From Ovis canadensis (lineage: Eukaryota > Chordata > Mammalia > Artiodactyla > Bovidae): 64,000 bases of DNA. Under the pieces are notes generated by a model. That model worked only from the letters and a program-made list of their open reading frames with translations, searched no databases and had not been told where the DNA came from. The translations under genes were made by a program, and so were the position numbers. How positions within the stretch are numbered: position 1 is the first letter of the stretch; each line of letters opens with the position of its first letter. Where the stretch lies: contig NC_091255.1 in the NCBI RefSeq assembly GCF_042477335.2, positions 29,118,501-29,182,500 of the forward strand, given 5' to 3'. Positions 33,045 through 43,559 of this stretch are shown piece by piece.

Positions 33045-33185
33045 TTTGAAGTTTTCCCAACAGCTAGTTGAGATGGATGTGATTATCCCCACTTCACAGA
33101 TAAGAAAACTGAGTAGCAGAGCCAGGATTTAAGTCTAGGTCCGCTGCCTCCAAAGCTTGTGCTCTTTCTATGACGCAGCCTGCCA
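33045..33185 (+). mobile_element. MIR SINE
   Basis: GATTATCCCCACTTCACAGA, 'agccaggatttaagtctagg' and 'cttgtgctctttctatgac' are MIR 3' blocks. Confidence 0.82.
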
Positions 33186-33585
33186 AACAAGAGACAAACA
33201 TGATCTAGAGCCCATAAGGTATGAAAGAAATACCTAGATGTCTCTCTGATCCCAGTTTTTTAAAAACGTCATTGAACCTGAGCCATAGACAAGGACTCCT
33301 CTGGAGCCTTCCTTCTCCTCCTTCCCAGCAGCAAGGTAATCTTTCAGTCTCTTCTAAATACATTTTATGTTGGCTCTGGATTCTGGAGACCCCCAGAGTC
33401 AGGCCCACCACTTTCCTCCCTGAGAGGGAGTAGCTGTCGCTGAGAACTGGAGGCTGAAATAAATCTGCTGCCTGCTCTGGGATGCTGCAGAACTGAAAAC
33501 ATGTAGAACATGGGCTCTTTATCCCCAAGATGTGGGGGTCCTGAAGGAGGGAAACTCAGAAAAGGGTGGAGCCAAAACTGAGACA
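33186..33585. other. Non-coding sequence
   Basis: No exon or repeat recognised. Confidence 0.4.
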
Positions 33586-33829
33586 GGACTTCCCTGGTGG
33601 TCCAGTCGTTAAGAGTCTGATTTCCAGTGCAGAGGACATGGGTTCAATCCCTGGTGGGGGAACAAAGATCCCACGTACCACAGGGCAACTAAGCCCAAGC
33701 ACCACAACTACTGAGCCCACACACTCTAGAGCCCTGAACGGAAACAAGAGAAGCCCAATCACTGCAACTAAGACCCAGTTCAGACAAATAAATAAAATGA
33801 AGATTAAAAAAAAAAACCAAAAAAACAAA
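33586..33829 (+). mobile_element. CHR-2-type SINE
   Basis: GGACTTCCCTGGTGGTCCAG head and a CHR-2 body ('aacaagagaagcccaatcac'). AAACTGAGACA and AAGCTGAGACA flank it. Confidence 0.85.
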
Positions 33830-34239
33830 AAAGCTGAGACACACAATGGGCACTGTTCGTGTTTAGACTCCTACACACTCATCACAACAGAAACTACAGG
33901 TATACCTCCACCCTCCACTGTTCAGGACCAAGCAGAGGCCAGGGCCTACCAGGTTTGGGACGTTCCCTCCGAGCAATTTCCAGGTACAGACACCCTGACA
34001 AGTTACCCATGCCAAGGCATCGGTGAGGCCTGGCTTGGAAACAGCCTGGCCCCCAGGAGAGCTTGGCCGCCAAGACCAGGAATGAGTCAGAAGCTGGGGC
34101 TGTTCCATTCCCAAAGCGGAAGTTCTTACTAGTGAAAATCCTTTCTCCCTGCTTGGTAGAGGGGCCTGGGGAAGTTTGGGGATGACGTTTAGAAGCGTCT
34201 CCCTGGGAGAAAGCCCTCTTCTTCAGAAAGACTTCCCAG
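33830..34239. other. Non-coding sequence
   Basis: Overlapping frames of about 140 and 188 aa on the two strands have no recognisable domain; nothing else is seen. Confidence 0.4.
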
Positions 34240-34560
34240 TGCGTCTGACTGTCCTGAGGTCTCCAGCATCTGATTCTGAAATCAGGCTCTATCACTTCCT
34301 GTGTGGCATGAGGCAATTCGCTCCACCTCTCTGATCCTCATTTATGTAACAGAAGCAAAGCAAATACTGTATGCCTTCCCAGGGCCAGACTCCGGAGCTT
34401 TACATTCCTTGACTCTCTCACATCCTCTCTGCAATCCTGTGGGGTTGACATTAGTATCTGTACATTGTAGCAAGGTGGACAGAAGACCAGAGAGGTAAAG
34501 TAACCTAGCTGGGATCACTCATCTGGAATTCAACCCAGATCTAGGTGACTCCAACTCCAC
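34240..34560 (+). mobile_element. Two adjacent MIR SINEs
   Basis: First (CAGGCTCTATCACTTCCTGT, CTCTCTGATCCTCATTTATG) and second (GACCAGAGAGGTAAAGTAAC, 'aattcaacccagatctaggt') MIR blocks. Confidence 0.75.
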
Positions 34561-34593
34561 AGATTCCCTTTATGACTATAAAGTACTGGAGGG

Positions 34594-34755
34594 ACTTCCC
34601 TTGTTTCCACTGGCTAAGACTCCGTGCTGCCAATGCAGGGATGTGGGTTCGATCCCTGGCCAAGGAACTAGATCCCAGATGCTGCAACTAAAAGACTTCA
34701 CGTGCCACAACTAAGACCTGGTACAGCCAAATAAATAAATATTTTAAAATATATT
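34594..34755 (+). mobile_element. CHR-1-type SINE
   Basis: GGGACTTCCCTTGTTTCCAC head, GGTTCGATCCCTGGCCAAGG B-box, AAATAAATAAATATTTT tail. Confidence 0.84.
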
Positions 34756-34844
34756 TTAAAAGCTGTAGTACTTGACACATCATAGCAAGAATAACTCTGT
34801 CCTCTACTGCAGAGTATGGGAAATAGATGTGAACTTTATATCTG

Positions 34845-35058
34845 TATGTGGTGGTGGTGGTGTAGTCCTAAGTCGTGTCTGACTCTTGTGACCCCATGGA
34901 CTGTACCCCGCCAGGCTGCTCTGTCCATGGGACTTCCCAGGCAAGAATATTGGAGTGTGTTGCCACTTCCTTCTCCAGGGGATCTTCCCAACCCTGGCAT
35001 AGAACCTGCGTTCCCTGCATTGCAGGCAGATTCTATACTGTCTGAGCCAGCAAGGCCA
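34845..35058 (-). mobile_element. Bov-tA SINE with (TGG)n tail
   Basis: Reverse Bov-tA; the tail side shows a short GTGGTGGTGGTGG run. AACTTTATATC occurs just before (about 34832) and after (about 35064) as its duplication. Confidence 0.88.
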
Positions 35059-35279
35059 AACAGCAACTTTATATCCGAGGCATCATCCTCTGAGGCAAGG
35101 AGCACAAGACAACCCAGCTCCTTGAAAGGTGGGCAGTGGTGGGTGAGCTGTTAAAAACATCAACAGTAAGGGGGAAAATGTGTAAGATCTCAAAAAAAAT
35201 TACATCAACAATCTTATAAAACTTACTATTCTTCTTCCAATTCTTAGAGGCAGAGATATAGCCTTGCAGGGCTTAGTAC

Positions 35280-35520
35280 TAGCAGTAGCAGGAATAACAC
35301 TAATGATAACAATGGCTTAATATATGTTGAGGTGCACTATGATAAGTGCCATATTTGTATTATTCCATTGAATTCTCATAAAAATCCTATGAGACAGTTC
35401 TTATTATCCCCATTTTACATAAGAGGAAATTGACCCTCAGAAAGCTGTGCCCCTAGATCTTACAACATGTAGGTGAGGAGTCTGGCTCTCAGTTTTCTGA
35501 CTCCAGAGATTGTGCAGCAG
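35280..35520 (+). mobile_element. MIR SINE
   Basis: 'gataagtgccatatttgtat', TTATTATCCCCATTTTACAT and 'ggaaattgaccctcagaaag' are MIR blocks. Confidence 0.8.
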
Positions 35521-36012
35521 CCCCTGGGCCACTGTCCAGATACACCATAAAGCCTCAGGAGTTAGCTGGCCAGTATCATTCAGGCTGCTCACTCACCAGC
35601 ATCAAGAAATATTGTATACGAGCAAGTCAGGCACCTTCCCAGGCGAGGGTGTAATGGAATGTTGATGAGAACTTGGTTCACCTGCAGAAGCAGGAAGTTG
35701 GCTAGGAGGGAGGTTATTCCCAAGGACCAAAAGACCAGACCGTAGGTCCTTGGCCCACCTGGCACTGGGGTCCCAGGCCGGGCTCAGAAGCATTGCTGGG
35801 ATTCCAGGCTGCACCCACCACCAGCCTGTCTTCTCTCTTTTCTGCAGAATGCTGGAAATCACTGCCCTAATTCAGAATCTCTTCATCAATCTGGAATACG
35901 GGTACCGGAAAGTGGTGTCAGATGAAGCAAGTGTGAGCAGTCTGGTCCTGGGAAGTGAGGGGTCAACCTCAACCAAATCTGCACATTCCAGGTCCTGCTG
36001 CTGCCTGGATGT

Positions 36013-36014
<2 letters not shown>
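35521..36014. other. Non-coding sequence
   Basis: Nothing recognised between the MIR and the CA repeat. Confidence 0.4.

Positions 36015-36052
<38 letters not shown>
36015..36052. repeat. (AC)19 microsatellite
   Basis: Uninterrupted AC run of about 38 bp, likely length-polymorphic. Confidence 0.93.
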
Positions 36053-36054
<2 letters not shown>

Positions 36055-36102
36055 ACACACAGAGTGACAGAGATTGTTAATCTTCCCCTAATATGAGATT
36101 CC

Positions 36103-36320
36103 TTGTTTCCCTGGTGGCTCAGAGGTTAAAGCGTCTGCCTCCAATGCGGGAGACCCGGGTTCGATCCCTGGGTCGGGAAGATCCCCTAGAGAAGGAAATG
36201 GCAACCCACTCCAGTATTCTTGCCTGGAGAATCCCATGGACTGAGGAGCCTGGTGGGCTGCAGTCCTCGGTGTCACCAAGAGCCGGACACGACTGAGTGA
36301 CTTTACTTACTTACTTTCTC
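36103..36320 (+). mobile_element. Bov-tA SINE
   Basis: TTTCCCTGGTGGCTCAGAGG head, GGTTCGATCCCTGGGTCGGG B-box, and a tail ending in TTACTTACTTACTTT repeats. Confidence 0.9.
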
Positions 36321-36340
36321 CTACAGTGATAGAATTTTTT

Positions 36341-36442
36341 TTTTTAGTTTTTTATTTTTTTAATTTTAAAATCTTTAATTCTTACATGCGTTCCCAAACA
36401 TGAACCCCCCTCCCACCTCCCTCCCCATAACATCTCTGTGGG
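36341..36442 (-). mobile_element. Very short L1 3' end insertion
   Basis: Poly-T then the reverse of the ruminant L1 3' end (TCCCAAACATGAACCCCCCT, CACCTCCCTCCCCATAACAT). TAGAATTTTTT flanks it (36330-36340 and 36443-36453). About 100 bp, extreme 5' truncation. Confidence 0.82.
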
Positions 36443-36453
36443 TAGAATTTTTT

Positions 36454-37010
36454 ATTAATAGCTAGGCAATATCCACCCAAACTAAAGACCTCATTTCCCG
36501 GTATTCTTTTCAGAGAGGGTGGCCATATGACTATGCTCTATGGATGTACATGGAAATGCAAGTGCAACTTGCAGGTAGAGCTCAGGTAGGTGGTTTTGTA
36601 CCACTGACTGAGGTCACCTGGTGGTATTCAGTTGGTGCATGAGTTGGCTTGGAATGTCCAAGTCAGCGTCACTCACACATCCAGCATCTTGGCAGGGGCC
36701 GCTTTTAGGGAAAGCTTCCTGTGTACAATCTTTTGGAGCACCCATGCATGACCAGCGTGATAACCTCGGGAGAGCTGGACTTCTTACATGGCAGCTCAGG
36801 GCTCCAAGAGCAAGGCTTCCAAGGATCCAGACAGTCACTCCATGGTCTTTTACAACTGAGCCTTGGAAATCACTTGACATCATTTCTGCTTATGCTATTG
36901 GTTAAAGCAGTCACAAGCTCACCCAGAGTCGAGGAGACGGGTCACAAACCTGTACTTCTCAATGGGAGGAGTGTCAAAGAATTTGCAACCTTATTCTAAA
37001 AGCACACCAG
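36454..37010. mobile_element. Ancient interspersed repeat, family not named
   Basis: The blocks 'gcttatgctattggttaaag', CAGTCACAAGCTCACCCAGA and TCAATGGGAGGAGTGTCAAA are ones I recall from widely repeated mammalian sequence (LTR or DNA class). I cannot name it from the text alone. Confidence 0.45.
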
Positions 37011-37189
37011 CCCTAGACCACTAAGTCTGGACTTGAAGTCAGAGAACAAAGAAACTTCTATCTTGTTTAAACCAGACGTACTCACAAAATGCAGTGCACA
37101 TACAGCTCACAAGACATGGGGGTTGGGGAGGGTGAGCAGATAGTAAAATCTCACAGGATTAGAACTATTCATCTACTCTCATTTACTCA

Positions 37190-37400
37190 TTCAACAAACC
37201 AAGCTCAGTAGCTGCCTCTCCCCAAAGCTCTTATCTCACTCCACACTTCCCCCATCATAACACTTACCATGATCCACTGTAATTACCCATTTACTTGTCC
37301 ATATCATCCTTGCTCTGCTTATCTCATGGACCATCCCTGTCTTATTCATCATCATTCACTTATCACCTAGCACAGAACCTCAATAAATATTTTCACAGGT
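37190..37400 (+). mobile_element. L2-type LINE 3' end
   Basis: 'cacctagcacagaacctcaataaatatt' in shorter blocks (TCACCTAGCACAGAACCTCA) marks the L2 3' terminus. The preceding CT-rich text fits. Confidence 0.65.
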
Positions 37401-37611
37401 TCATATTTTACAACCAGACAGCAACTGATGCTTCAGACTGCTGGGATCTGGAGATTGAGTGGAGAGAAGTGACACTGGTTAGGACTCTGCAGGGTCCCTG
37501 AAAAAGCCCCCAGCAGCTTCAGGGGGATGAAATGAAGCGAGCAAGAGGTAGGACTGCCAGGCCTTGGTGATGATGGGTGAGGGAGAAGCAGGAGTCAAGC
37601 GTGTACCCACA

Positions 37612-37725
37612 GGAATTCTAACTACCTAGTGGTTAAAATTCCAAGCTTTCACTGCTGAGGGCCCGGGTTCAATTCCTGATTGAGGAAATGAGATCTGACA
37701 AGTTGCACAGCGCAGCTGAAAAAAA
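37612..37725 (+). mobile_element. CHR-1-type SINE, diverged
   Basis: GGAATTCTAACTACCTAGTG head, GGTTCAATTCCTGATTGAGG B-box region, short A tail. Confidence 0.78.
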
Positions 37726-38774
37726 TAGTGGTACCCAGGTTTCTATTCTGAGTAATAGAATAATAAACAGTGGCATCATTTGTTGAGAGAGAAAACAGAA
37801 AAGAGAAGTAGAAGACTTGGGAAGAAAGTCGTGAGCTCAGTTTGGGCTATCTGCATTTTAAATGCCTGGGGGGCCACCCAAGGGAAGTAATGCAGGAGGT
37901 AGGTAAACACACAGCTGGACAGACACGAAGACTGGTGAAGACATGAGCACACATTCTCAAACGTTCCCACTTGTGTCCATGCATTATTCATTAAAAGTGT
38001 CGGAGGAAGCCGGGTCCAGGGCAGAGCCCTGGGATGGAAGTTGGCAGACCCACTCCCAGACGGGCAGTGCCCGTCTCCATTACAACCTGTGATGTGTCGT
38101 CTTAAGCAAGGGTTTCTTTCTTTCCGGCACATATTTTTCTGCTTTGTTGTAAAAATGAGAGGATCACCTCTGACTTCTCTCTCCCTTCCAGCACTTCGTG
38201 CCATGATTCTTAGTGAAATATTTGAAGGTCTACGACTTGAAGGTTATCATGTTAGACACTGACCCTATTCCTGCTCCTCACAAAAACCAGATGGACCACG
38301 ACAACAAAAAGGAAGTCACCTTCAGAAGGAGGCTGGTAGATAACCCACTGTAACTCCCTGCATCCCACCTGTTTTTCCTTTTTTCCAGTCCCCACTCCCA
38401 GTTCTTTGTCTACCCAATAGTCACACCCGAATCCCACCTTAGCCTCCAGGCTCCTTCAGCCATTCTTGGCCTCACTCTCTTCTCTACCCCACCAGGTGTT
38501 TTCTTAAGACCAACAAGAACAACAGTTATCCTAATTCTTCACATTTGTGTCATACATCTGTGTATTTCTACTTCCTCAGTATACATGATATTTATTGCAC
38601 AGTAGTTTCGTGGCAGGCAATGTGCCAGGCTCCGAGTCCCTGGAATGAAGACATGGGACCTGCTCTTCTCACAAAAAGCAGAGAAGAGAATTAGCAATGT
38701 AATCTGTTGTGACACAATCACACAAGGGTTGATAGAACCACATAGGAGCCACACAGGGGCTGTAGAGGTGGTGC
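37726..38774. other. Non-coding sequence
   Basis: No gene recognised. The minus-strand 142-aa frame at 37776-38204 has no known domain. Confidence 0.4.
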
Positions 38775-38796
38775 GTGTGTGTGTGTGTGTGTGTGT
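38775..38796. repeat. (GT)11 microsatellite
   Basis: GT run flanked by imperfect GT/GC units. Confidence 0.9.
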
Positions 38797-38844
38797 ACAT
38801 GTTGCGTGTGTTTATAAGAATCCTCAAACCCTGTGAAGAGTTCA

Positions 38845-38985
38845 TGAAACATCAGCACCGGAAGGGATCTCCCAGACCAATTAGTCCCACTCTCTCATTT
38901 CATTTGTGCAGGAACTGAGTTCCAGGGCAAGTGACCTGCCCAAGGACACACAGCTGGTGAGGGTAGCAGAGCCTACACTGGAAGT
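38845..38985 (+). mobile_element. MIR-like remnant
   Basis: AACTGAGTTCCAGGGCAAGT and 'cccaaggacacacagctggt' are MIR tail blocks. Confidence 0.65.
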
Positions 38986-39054
38986 AGATATCCCAGACTT
39001 CCTTGGGTCTCATCCACTGTCCTCTTGCCCCTGCATCGCACTCCTTCCTAAGAT

Positions 39055-39262
39055 CAATCAATAATAATGATATCTTGAGCTTTATAAGTGCTAACATACT
39101 GCCCAGCACCATGCTGAGCTCTCCACATGGATTGTCTCATTTATTACAGCATCTCTTAAGAGTTAAGTCTGTTTTTAAGATCTTCTTTTATGATAATATC
39201 GAGTCTCAGGTTAATTGACTTGCTCAAAGTCACCAGTTAACATGTGAAAAAGTCAATATTTG
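39055..39262 (+). mobile_element. MIR-like remnant; source of a 144-bp duplication
   Basis: 'aagtgctaacatactgccca', ATTGTCTCATTTATTACAGC and ATTGACTTGCTCAAAGTCAC fit an old MIR. Positions 39115-39258 recur at 40744-40887 with a single mismatch (39201 G, 40830 A), far too similar for two independent MIR copies. Confidence 0.8.
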
Positions 39263-39842
39263 AACATGGGTAGTCTGAATACAGAGCCATGTGCATGAAA
39301 AAAAAAAATCACGTGATAACCTTGCTTAAGGTACAATTCCTAGGTTCTACCCCTGGAAAGTCTGATTCCCTAGGTCTCGTGTGAACAAGATGGAGCTTGC
39401 CTTTTAGCCGCACACAGTAGGTGATTATGATTTGGTGGTACTTGGACCACACCTGGAAAGACCCAATTCTCTTGTATCTTTTTTCAGAATACAGTTTTCC
39501 TGCAGACTCCTCTCTTCCCCAGGGAAATGGCTTCAGGAGGAAGAGGGTGCACCAGGGACAGATATTGTGCCCCCTGGTGGTCAGATATTAGAAGCCAGGA
39601 ACTGCAGCCAAGAGGGTTCCTGGTCAGTATCACAAATGTGAATTTTTCTACAATTCTGTTCAGCGAATGTTCCTAAGGTGCCACTGTGTGCCAGCACTGA
39701 GCCAGCATAACTCATGGTGCGCGTGACAGAAGCAAGACTGGCTTCTGAGAGCAGAATTCTTCAAGGTGGCCGCTTACTTGTTTTCACCCACCAATACAAA
39801 GGCATGGATTTCAAGCTGCAGTAGGGCGAATGTCACCTGTTG
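39263..39842. other. Non-coding sequence
   Basis: Nothing recognised. Confidence 0.4.
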
Positions 39843-39853
39843 CAGGTAGTCAT

Positions 39854-39912
39854 GTAGTCCATGGGGTCGCAAAAGAGTTGGACACAACTGAGCGACTGAA
39901 CTGAACTGATTC
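39854..39912 (+). mobile_element. 59-bp BovB 3' tail with its own target-site duplication
   Basis: Only the last part of BovB is present (CCATGGGGTCGCAAAAGAGT to GACTGAACTGAACTGATTC). CAGGTAGTCAT flanks it at 39843-39853 and 39913-39923, showing a real insertion rather than the remains of a larger copy. Confidence 0.85.
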
Positions 39913-39957
39913 CAGGTAGTCATATCTGATAACACATGGCTCTGTATTTTAGATTTT

Positions 39958-40182
39958 TGCATATCCATGTGGGCTAAGTTGCACATGTCTGACTGTGTGC
40001 AGTCCCATGGACTGTAGCCTGCCAAGCTCCTCTGTCCATGGGATTCTCCAGGCAAGAATACTAGAGTGGGTTGCCATGCCCTCCTCCAGGGGATCTTCCC
40101 GACCCAGGGATCTAACCCACAACTCCCGTGTCTCCTGCGTTGGCAGGCAGGTTCTTTGCCACTGGTACCACCTGGGAAGCCC
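39958..40182 (-). mobile_element. Bov-tA SINE
   Basis: Reverse Bov-tA with ACCTGGGAAGCCC head end. TTTTAGAT(T/C)TT lies on both sides (about 39947 and 40184). Confidence 0.9.
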
Positions 40183-40279
40183 ATTTTAGATCTTTAGGGA
40201 GGGGTAAAAGAGGTTTCTGAAAAAAGCTGAGCCTGTACTCTGGCAGGAGGATGCAGGCGTGTATTTGCCATGCAGTGTG

Positions 40280-40487
40280 AGGAGGCCAGGCTTCGGAGTT
40301 AGGCTGCTGCAACTCTGCTGCTTCAGGCTCTGGAGTCCTGGGACAGTTCTTTAATTTTCCTGAGTTGCAGCTCCCTCGCCTGGAACATGAAGCAATAATA
40401 ATTACCAACTCACAGGGTTGTAATGGGGAGGAAATGGCCTCTTAGAAGAGCGCCTGGCACATGGTAGAAGCTTGAAACACTTAGTAC
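40280..40487 (+). mobile_element. MIR SINE
   Basis: 'aattttcctgagttgcagct', CCAACTCACAGGGTTGTAAT and AGCGCCTGGCACATGGTAGA in MIR order. Confidence 0.75.
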
Positions 40488-40519
40488 TTTTGATATACTT
40501 TGTAGTTACATATCATGGA

Positions 40520-40931
40520 CTATGGACTTCCCAGGTGGCTCAGTAGTAAAGAATCCATCTGCAATGCAGGAGATGCAAGAGATGCAGGTTCAATCCCTGA
40601 GTCAGGAAGGAGGAGGAAATGGCAACCCCTGGAAGGAGGAGGAAACGGCAACCCCTGGAGGAGGAAATGGCAACCCACTCCAGTATCCTTGCCTGGAGAA
40701 TCCCATGGACAGAGGAGCCTGTACAATCCATGGGGTCTCCACATGAGCTCTCCACATGGATTGTCTCATTTATTACAGCATCTCTTAAGAGTTAAGTCTG
40801 TTTTTAAGATCTTCTTTTATGATAATATCAAGTCTCAGGTTAATTGACTTGCTCAAAGTCACCAGTTAACATGTGAAAAAGTCAATAAGTCCGACAAAGA
40901 GTCGGACACCACCGAGCGACTGAGGAAGCAC
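40520..40931 (+). mobile_element. Heavily rearranged Bov-tA SINE
   Basis: Head GACTTCCCAGGTGGCTCAGT is normal. A 26-bp block is then repeated nearly three times (40607-40681), and several bases are missing after GAGGAGCCTG near 40712. A foreign 144-bp segment (40744-40887) lies within the tail, which resumes with CAAAGAGTCGGACACC. ACATAT(C/T)ATGGA flanks the entire unit (40508-40519 and 40932-40943), so the extra DNA is inside one SINE insertion site. Confidence 0.85.
40744..40887 (+). repeat. 144-bp duplicated segment inside the SINE
   Basis: Copy of 39115-39258, same orientation, 1.6 kb away, 143/144 identical by eye. Just left of it TCTCCACATG is present twice (40736-40745 and 40749-40758), as if copying restarted at the junction. 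Confidence 0.9.
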
Positions 40932-41066
40932 ACATATTATGGAATTTAAAAGAGAGAAACCAGGGATTCTCATTTCAATCTTGATTTATTCTCCATGAAA
41001 AGGAGCTAAAAGAACTATTAATACTTCTCAGTTCTGTGCAATTGAGCAAAAAGATCTATTCTAGTT

Positions 41067-41205
41067 TCTGCTGCGGCTGCTGCTAAGCTGATTTCAGTCA
41101 TGTCCGACTCTATGTGACCCCATAAACGGCAGTGCACCAGGCTCCTCTGTCCCTGGGATTCTCCAGGCAAGAATGCTGGAGTGGGTTGTCATTTCCTTCT
41201 CCATT
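41067..41205 (-). mobile_element. Bov-A SINE monomer
   Basis: It begins CTGCGGCTGCTGCTAAG (reverse of the CAG tail) and ends CATTTCCTTCTCC. ATTCTAGTT flanks it. Confidence 0.85.
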
Positions 41206-41398
41206 CTAGTTCCACAGACATGCAAACTACTCCACACTCTTAGTAGGAGTATAAATTAGTACAACATTGGAAATTGTTTGACAGTGTCTGCTAAAACTGA
41301 GTGTGTGTATGACCCAGGAATTCACCCCTAGGTATATGCTCCAAACAAATGCTTATAGATCTTAACCAAAAACATATATCAGTATGTTCATAGCAATG

Positions 41399-41611
41399 TT
41401 GTTGCCGTTCTTTCGCTAAGTTGTGTCGGACTCTTTTGCGACCCCATGGACTGTAGCCTGTTAGGCCCCTCTGTCCCTGGGATTTCCCAGACAAGAATAC
41501 TGGAGTGGGTTGCCAATTCCTTCTCCAGGGGATCTTCCCAATCCAGGGATTGAATCCGTGTCTCCTGCACTGGCAGGCAGACTCTTTACTGCTGAGCCAA
41601 CAGGGAAGCCC
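41399..41611 (-). mobile_element. Bov-tA SINE
   Basis: Reverse Bov-tA within the L1: TTCTTTCGCTAAGTTGTGTC tail side, CCAACAGGGAAGCCC head end. Confidence 0.9.
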
Positions 41612-41865
41612 AGTTCACTGCAATATTATTTATATTAGTCCCAGAGTGGGAGCTACTCAAATATCTATCAACAGTAGAATGGATTTAAAAAACTGGTATT
41701 TTCATAGAATACTACCACACATTAATGAAAAGGAGCAAACTAAGAATGAACATAATGACATGGGAGAATCTCACAAATTGTTTGATGTTGAGAGAAAGAA
41801 GCCAAATAAGCCAGACACTGAAGATGATGTACCTTACAGCTGCATGTATATAATGTACAAAATGG

Positions 41866-41938
41866 GGAATTCCCTGGCACTCTAATGCTTCCATCGCAGG
41901 GGACACAAGTTCGATCCCTGGTCAGGAAACCAAGATCA
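41866..41938 (+). mobile_element. CHR-type SINE fragment
   Basis: GGAATTCCCTGGCACTCTAA head, GTTCGATCCCTGGTCAGGAA B-box, then it stops. About 70 bp. Confidence 0.75.
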
Positions 41939-42129
41939 AAATGAATCTAATGCTGTACGGATTGGAACAGTAGTTACCTTTCAGAGCAGAGTACTGTTGC
42001 GCTTGGAGAAGGTATGAGGAGGCTTCTGCAAAGTGGCAACTAGTTCTATATCTTGATGTGTGTGCCAATCAAACAACTGCGTGCACTTTATAAAAACTCA
42101 TCCTATACTGTGCACTCTTCTATGAGTAT

Positions 42130-42306
42130 GTTGCATGCGTGCTCAGTTGCTCCTCTGTCCATGGGATTTCCCAGGCAAGAACACTGCAGTGGGCTGCCAT
42201 TTCCTATTCCAGGGGATTTTCCTGACCCAGGGACTGAATCTGCGTCTCTTGAATCTCCTGCATTGGCAGGCAGATTCTTTATCAGTGAGCCATCTGGGAG
42301 GCCCCA
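42130..42306 (-). mobile_element. Bov-tA SINE, internally deleted
   Basis: Reverse Bov-tA; the segment between GCTCAGTTGCTC and CTCTGTCCATGG is missing, so it is short. Head end CATCTGGGAGGCCCC. Confidence 0.87.
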
Positions 42307-42360
42307 TAAGTATATTAGATTTCAATAAAAAGTTTACCTAAAAATCTCTTGATAGGTCCC

Positions 42361-42972
42361 TCATGACCAGTCACAGAATATACTCAGATCTCACTCATCA
42401 CAAGAGCCCAGAGTCCTACAGGGTATCAGAATCAGGAATTTAATGCACCTCTAAGGATGGGAGATGTGGCCTAGGCTCCTTGAGCTGGAGGCAGGTTTCC
42501 TGCTCAAAGCCAAGAAGAAAAAGTCTTTCTTGTGGATAAAACAGTTTCTAGAAAAACTACATCATTGTGCTATGGAACACAGCAAGAGGGCTCAGTATCT
42601 GCCTGGAGGCTCTAGGTGGAAAAATCAGACTCTAACACTGAGCCGATCACAAAGCTAGCATCTGGGCCCATGCTAGATTGTCTGTTTAAGAACTCCATTC
42701 CACGAAATTAGGAAACAGAAGTGGTGAAACCCATAGAATAATAGCACAGAGGAAGACAAAATAACCCCTACAGGAATCCTCCTAAACCCTGGGAATGAGC
42801 AAAATGCTGACCCCTGAAGAAGCAAATAAATACTGAAGAAAATGTCATGATGGAGAGATGGCAGATGCAACAAATGAGAACATTTATACCCCTAGATTTA
42901 CAGGTAAAAGCATAATCTGAAAAAATGCTTCCATTCATGAAACATGAAAGCTGATTTAAAATAAACAAGCCT
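42361..42972. other. Non-coding sequence
   Basis: Parts near 42700-42960 look like an old L1 body, but I cannot delimit it. Confidence 0.35.
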
Positions 42973-42983
42973 AAAATGTTCAA

Positions 42984-43259
42984 TGGAGAAGGCAATGGCA
43001 CCCCACTCCAGTACTCTTGCCTGGGAAATCCCATGGACAGAGGAGCCTGGTAGGCTGCAGACCGTGGGGTCACTAAGAGTCAGAAACAACTGAGCGACTT
43101 CACTTTCACTTTTCACTTTCATGCATTGGAGAAGGAAATGGCAACCCACTCCAGTGTTCTTGCCTGGAGAATCCCAGGGATGGGGGAGCCTGGTGGGCTG
43201 CTGTCTATGGGGTCGCACAGAGTCAGAGACAACTGAAGTGATTTAGCAGCAGCAGCAGC
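42984..43259 (+). mobile_element. Bov-A2 dimeric SINE
   Basis: Two BovB-derived monomers joined by the TTCACTTTCACTTTTCACTT linker, ending in (CAG)n. The perfect duplication AAAATGTTCAA (42973-42983 and 43260-43270) marks a young insertion. Confidence 0.93.
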
Positions 43260-43352
43260 AAAATGTTCAAATATATGAAAGGAGCAGTAAAATCCATATC
43301 ATAAGTGAGATATTGTGAGGGGAAAGGTGAGTTTGAAAAAGACCAAAGAGAG

Positions 43353-43553
43353 GGACTTCTCTGATGGTCCAGTGGCTAAGAGTCTTCACTCCCAATGCAG
43401 GGGGCCCAGGTTCAGTCCCTGGTCAGGAAACTAGGTCCCACATGTCACAACTAAGAGTCTGCACGCTGCAGCTAATGATGCCGCATGCCACAATGATGAT
43501 CAAAGATCACGTGTGATGTAAGTAAGACCTGGCACAGCCAAATAAATAACATT
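43353..43553 (+). mobile_element. CHR-1-type SINE
   Basis: GGGACTTCTCTGATGGTCCA head, GGTTCAGTCCCTGGTCAGGA B-box, AAATAAATAACATTTT tail. Confidence 0.83.
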
Positions 43554-43559
43554 TTCCAA

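Larger units (their letters stand above)
41210..42360 (+). mobile_element. L1 3' region with three SINE insertions
   Basis: 'aaattgtttgacagtgtctg', GACCCAGGAATTCACCCCTA, then ATATTATTTATATTAGTCCC and 'aacataatgacatgggagaa' read as one L1 when SINEs are removed. Confidence 0.75.
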
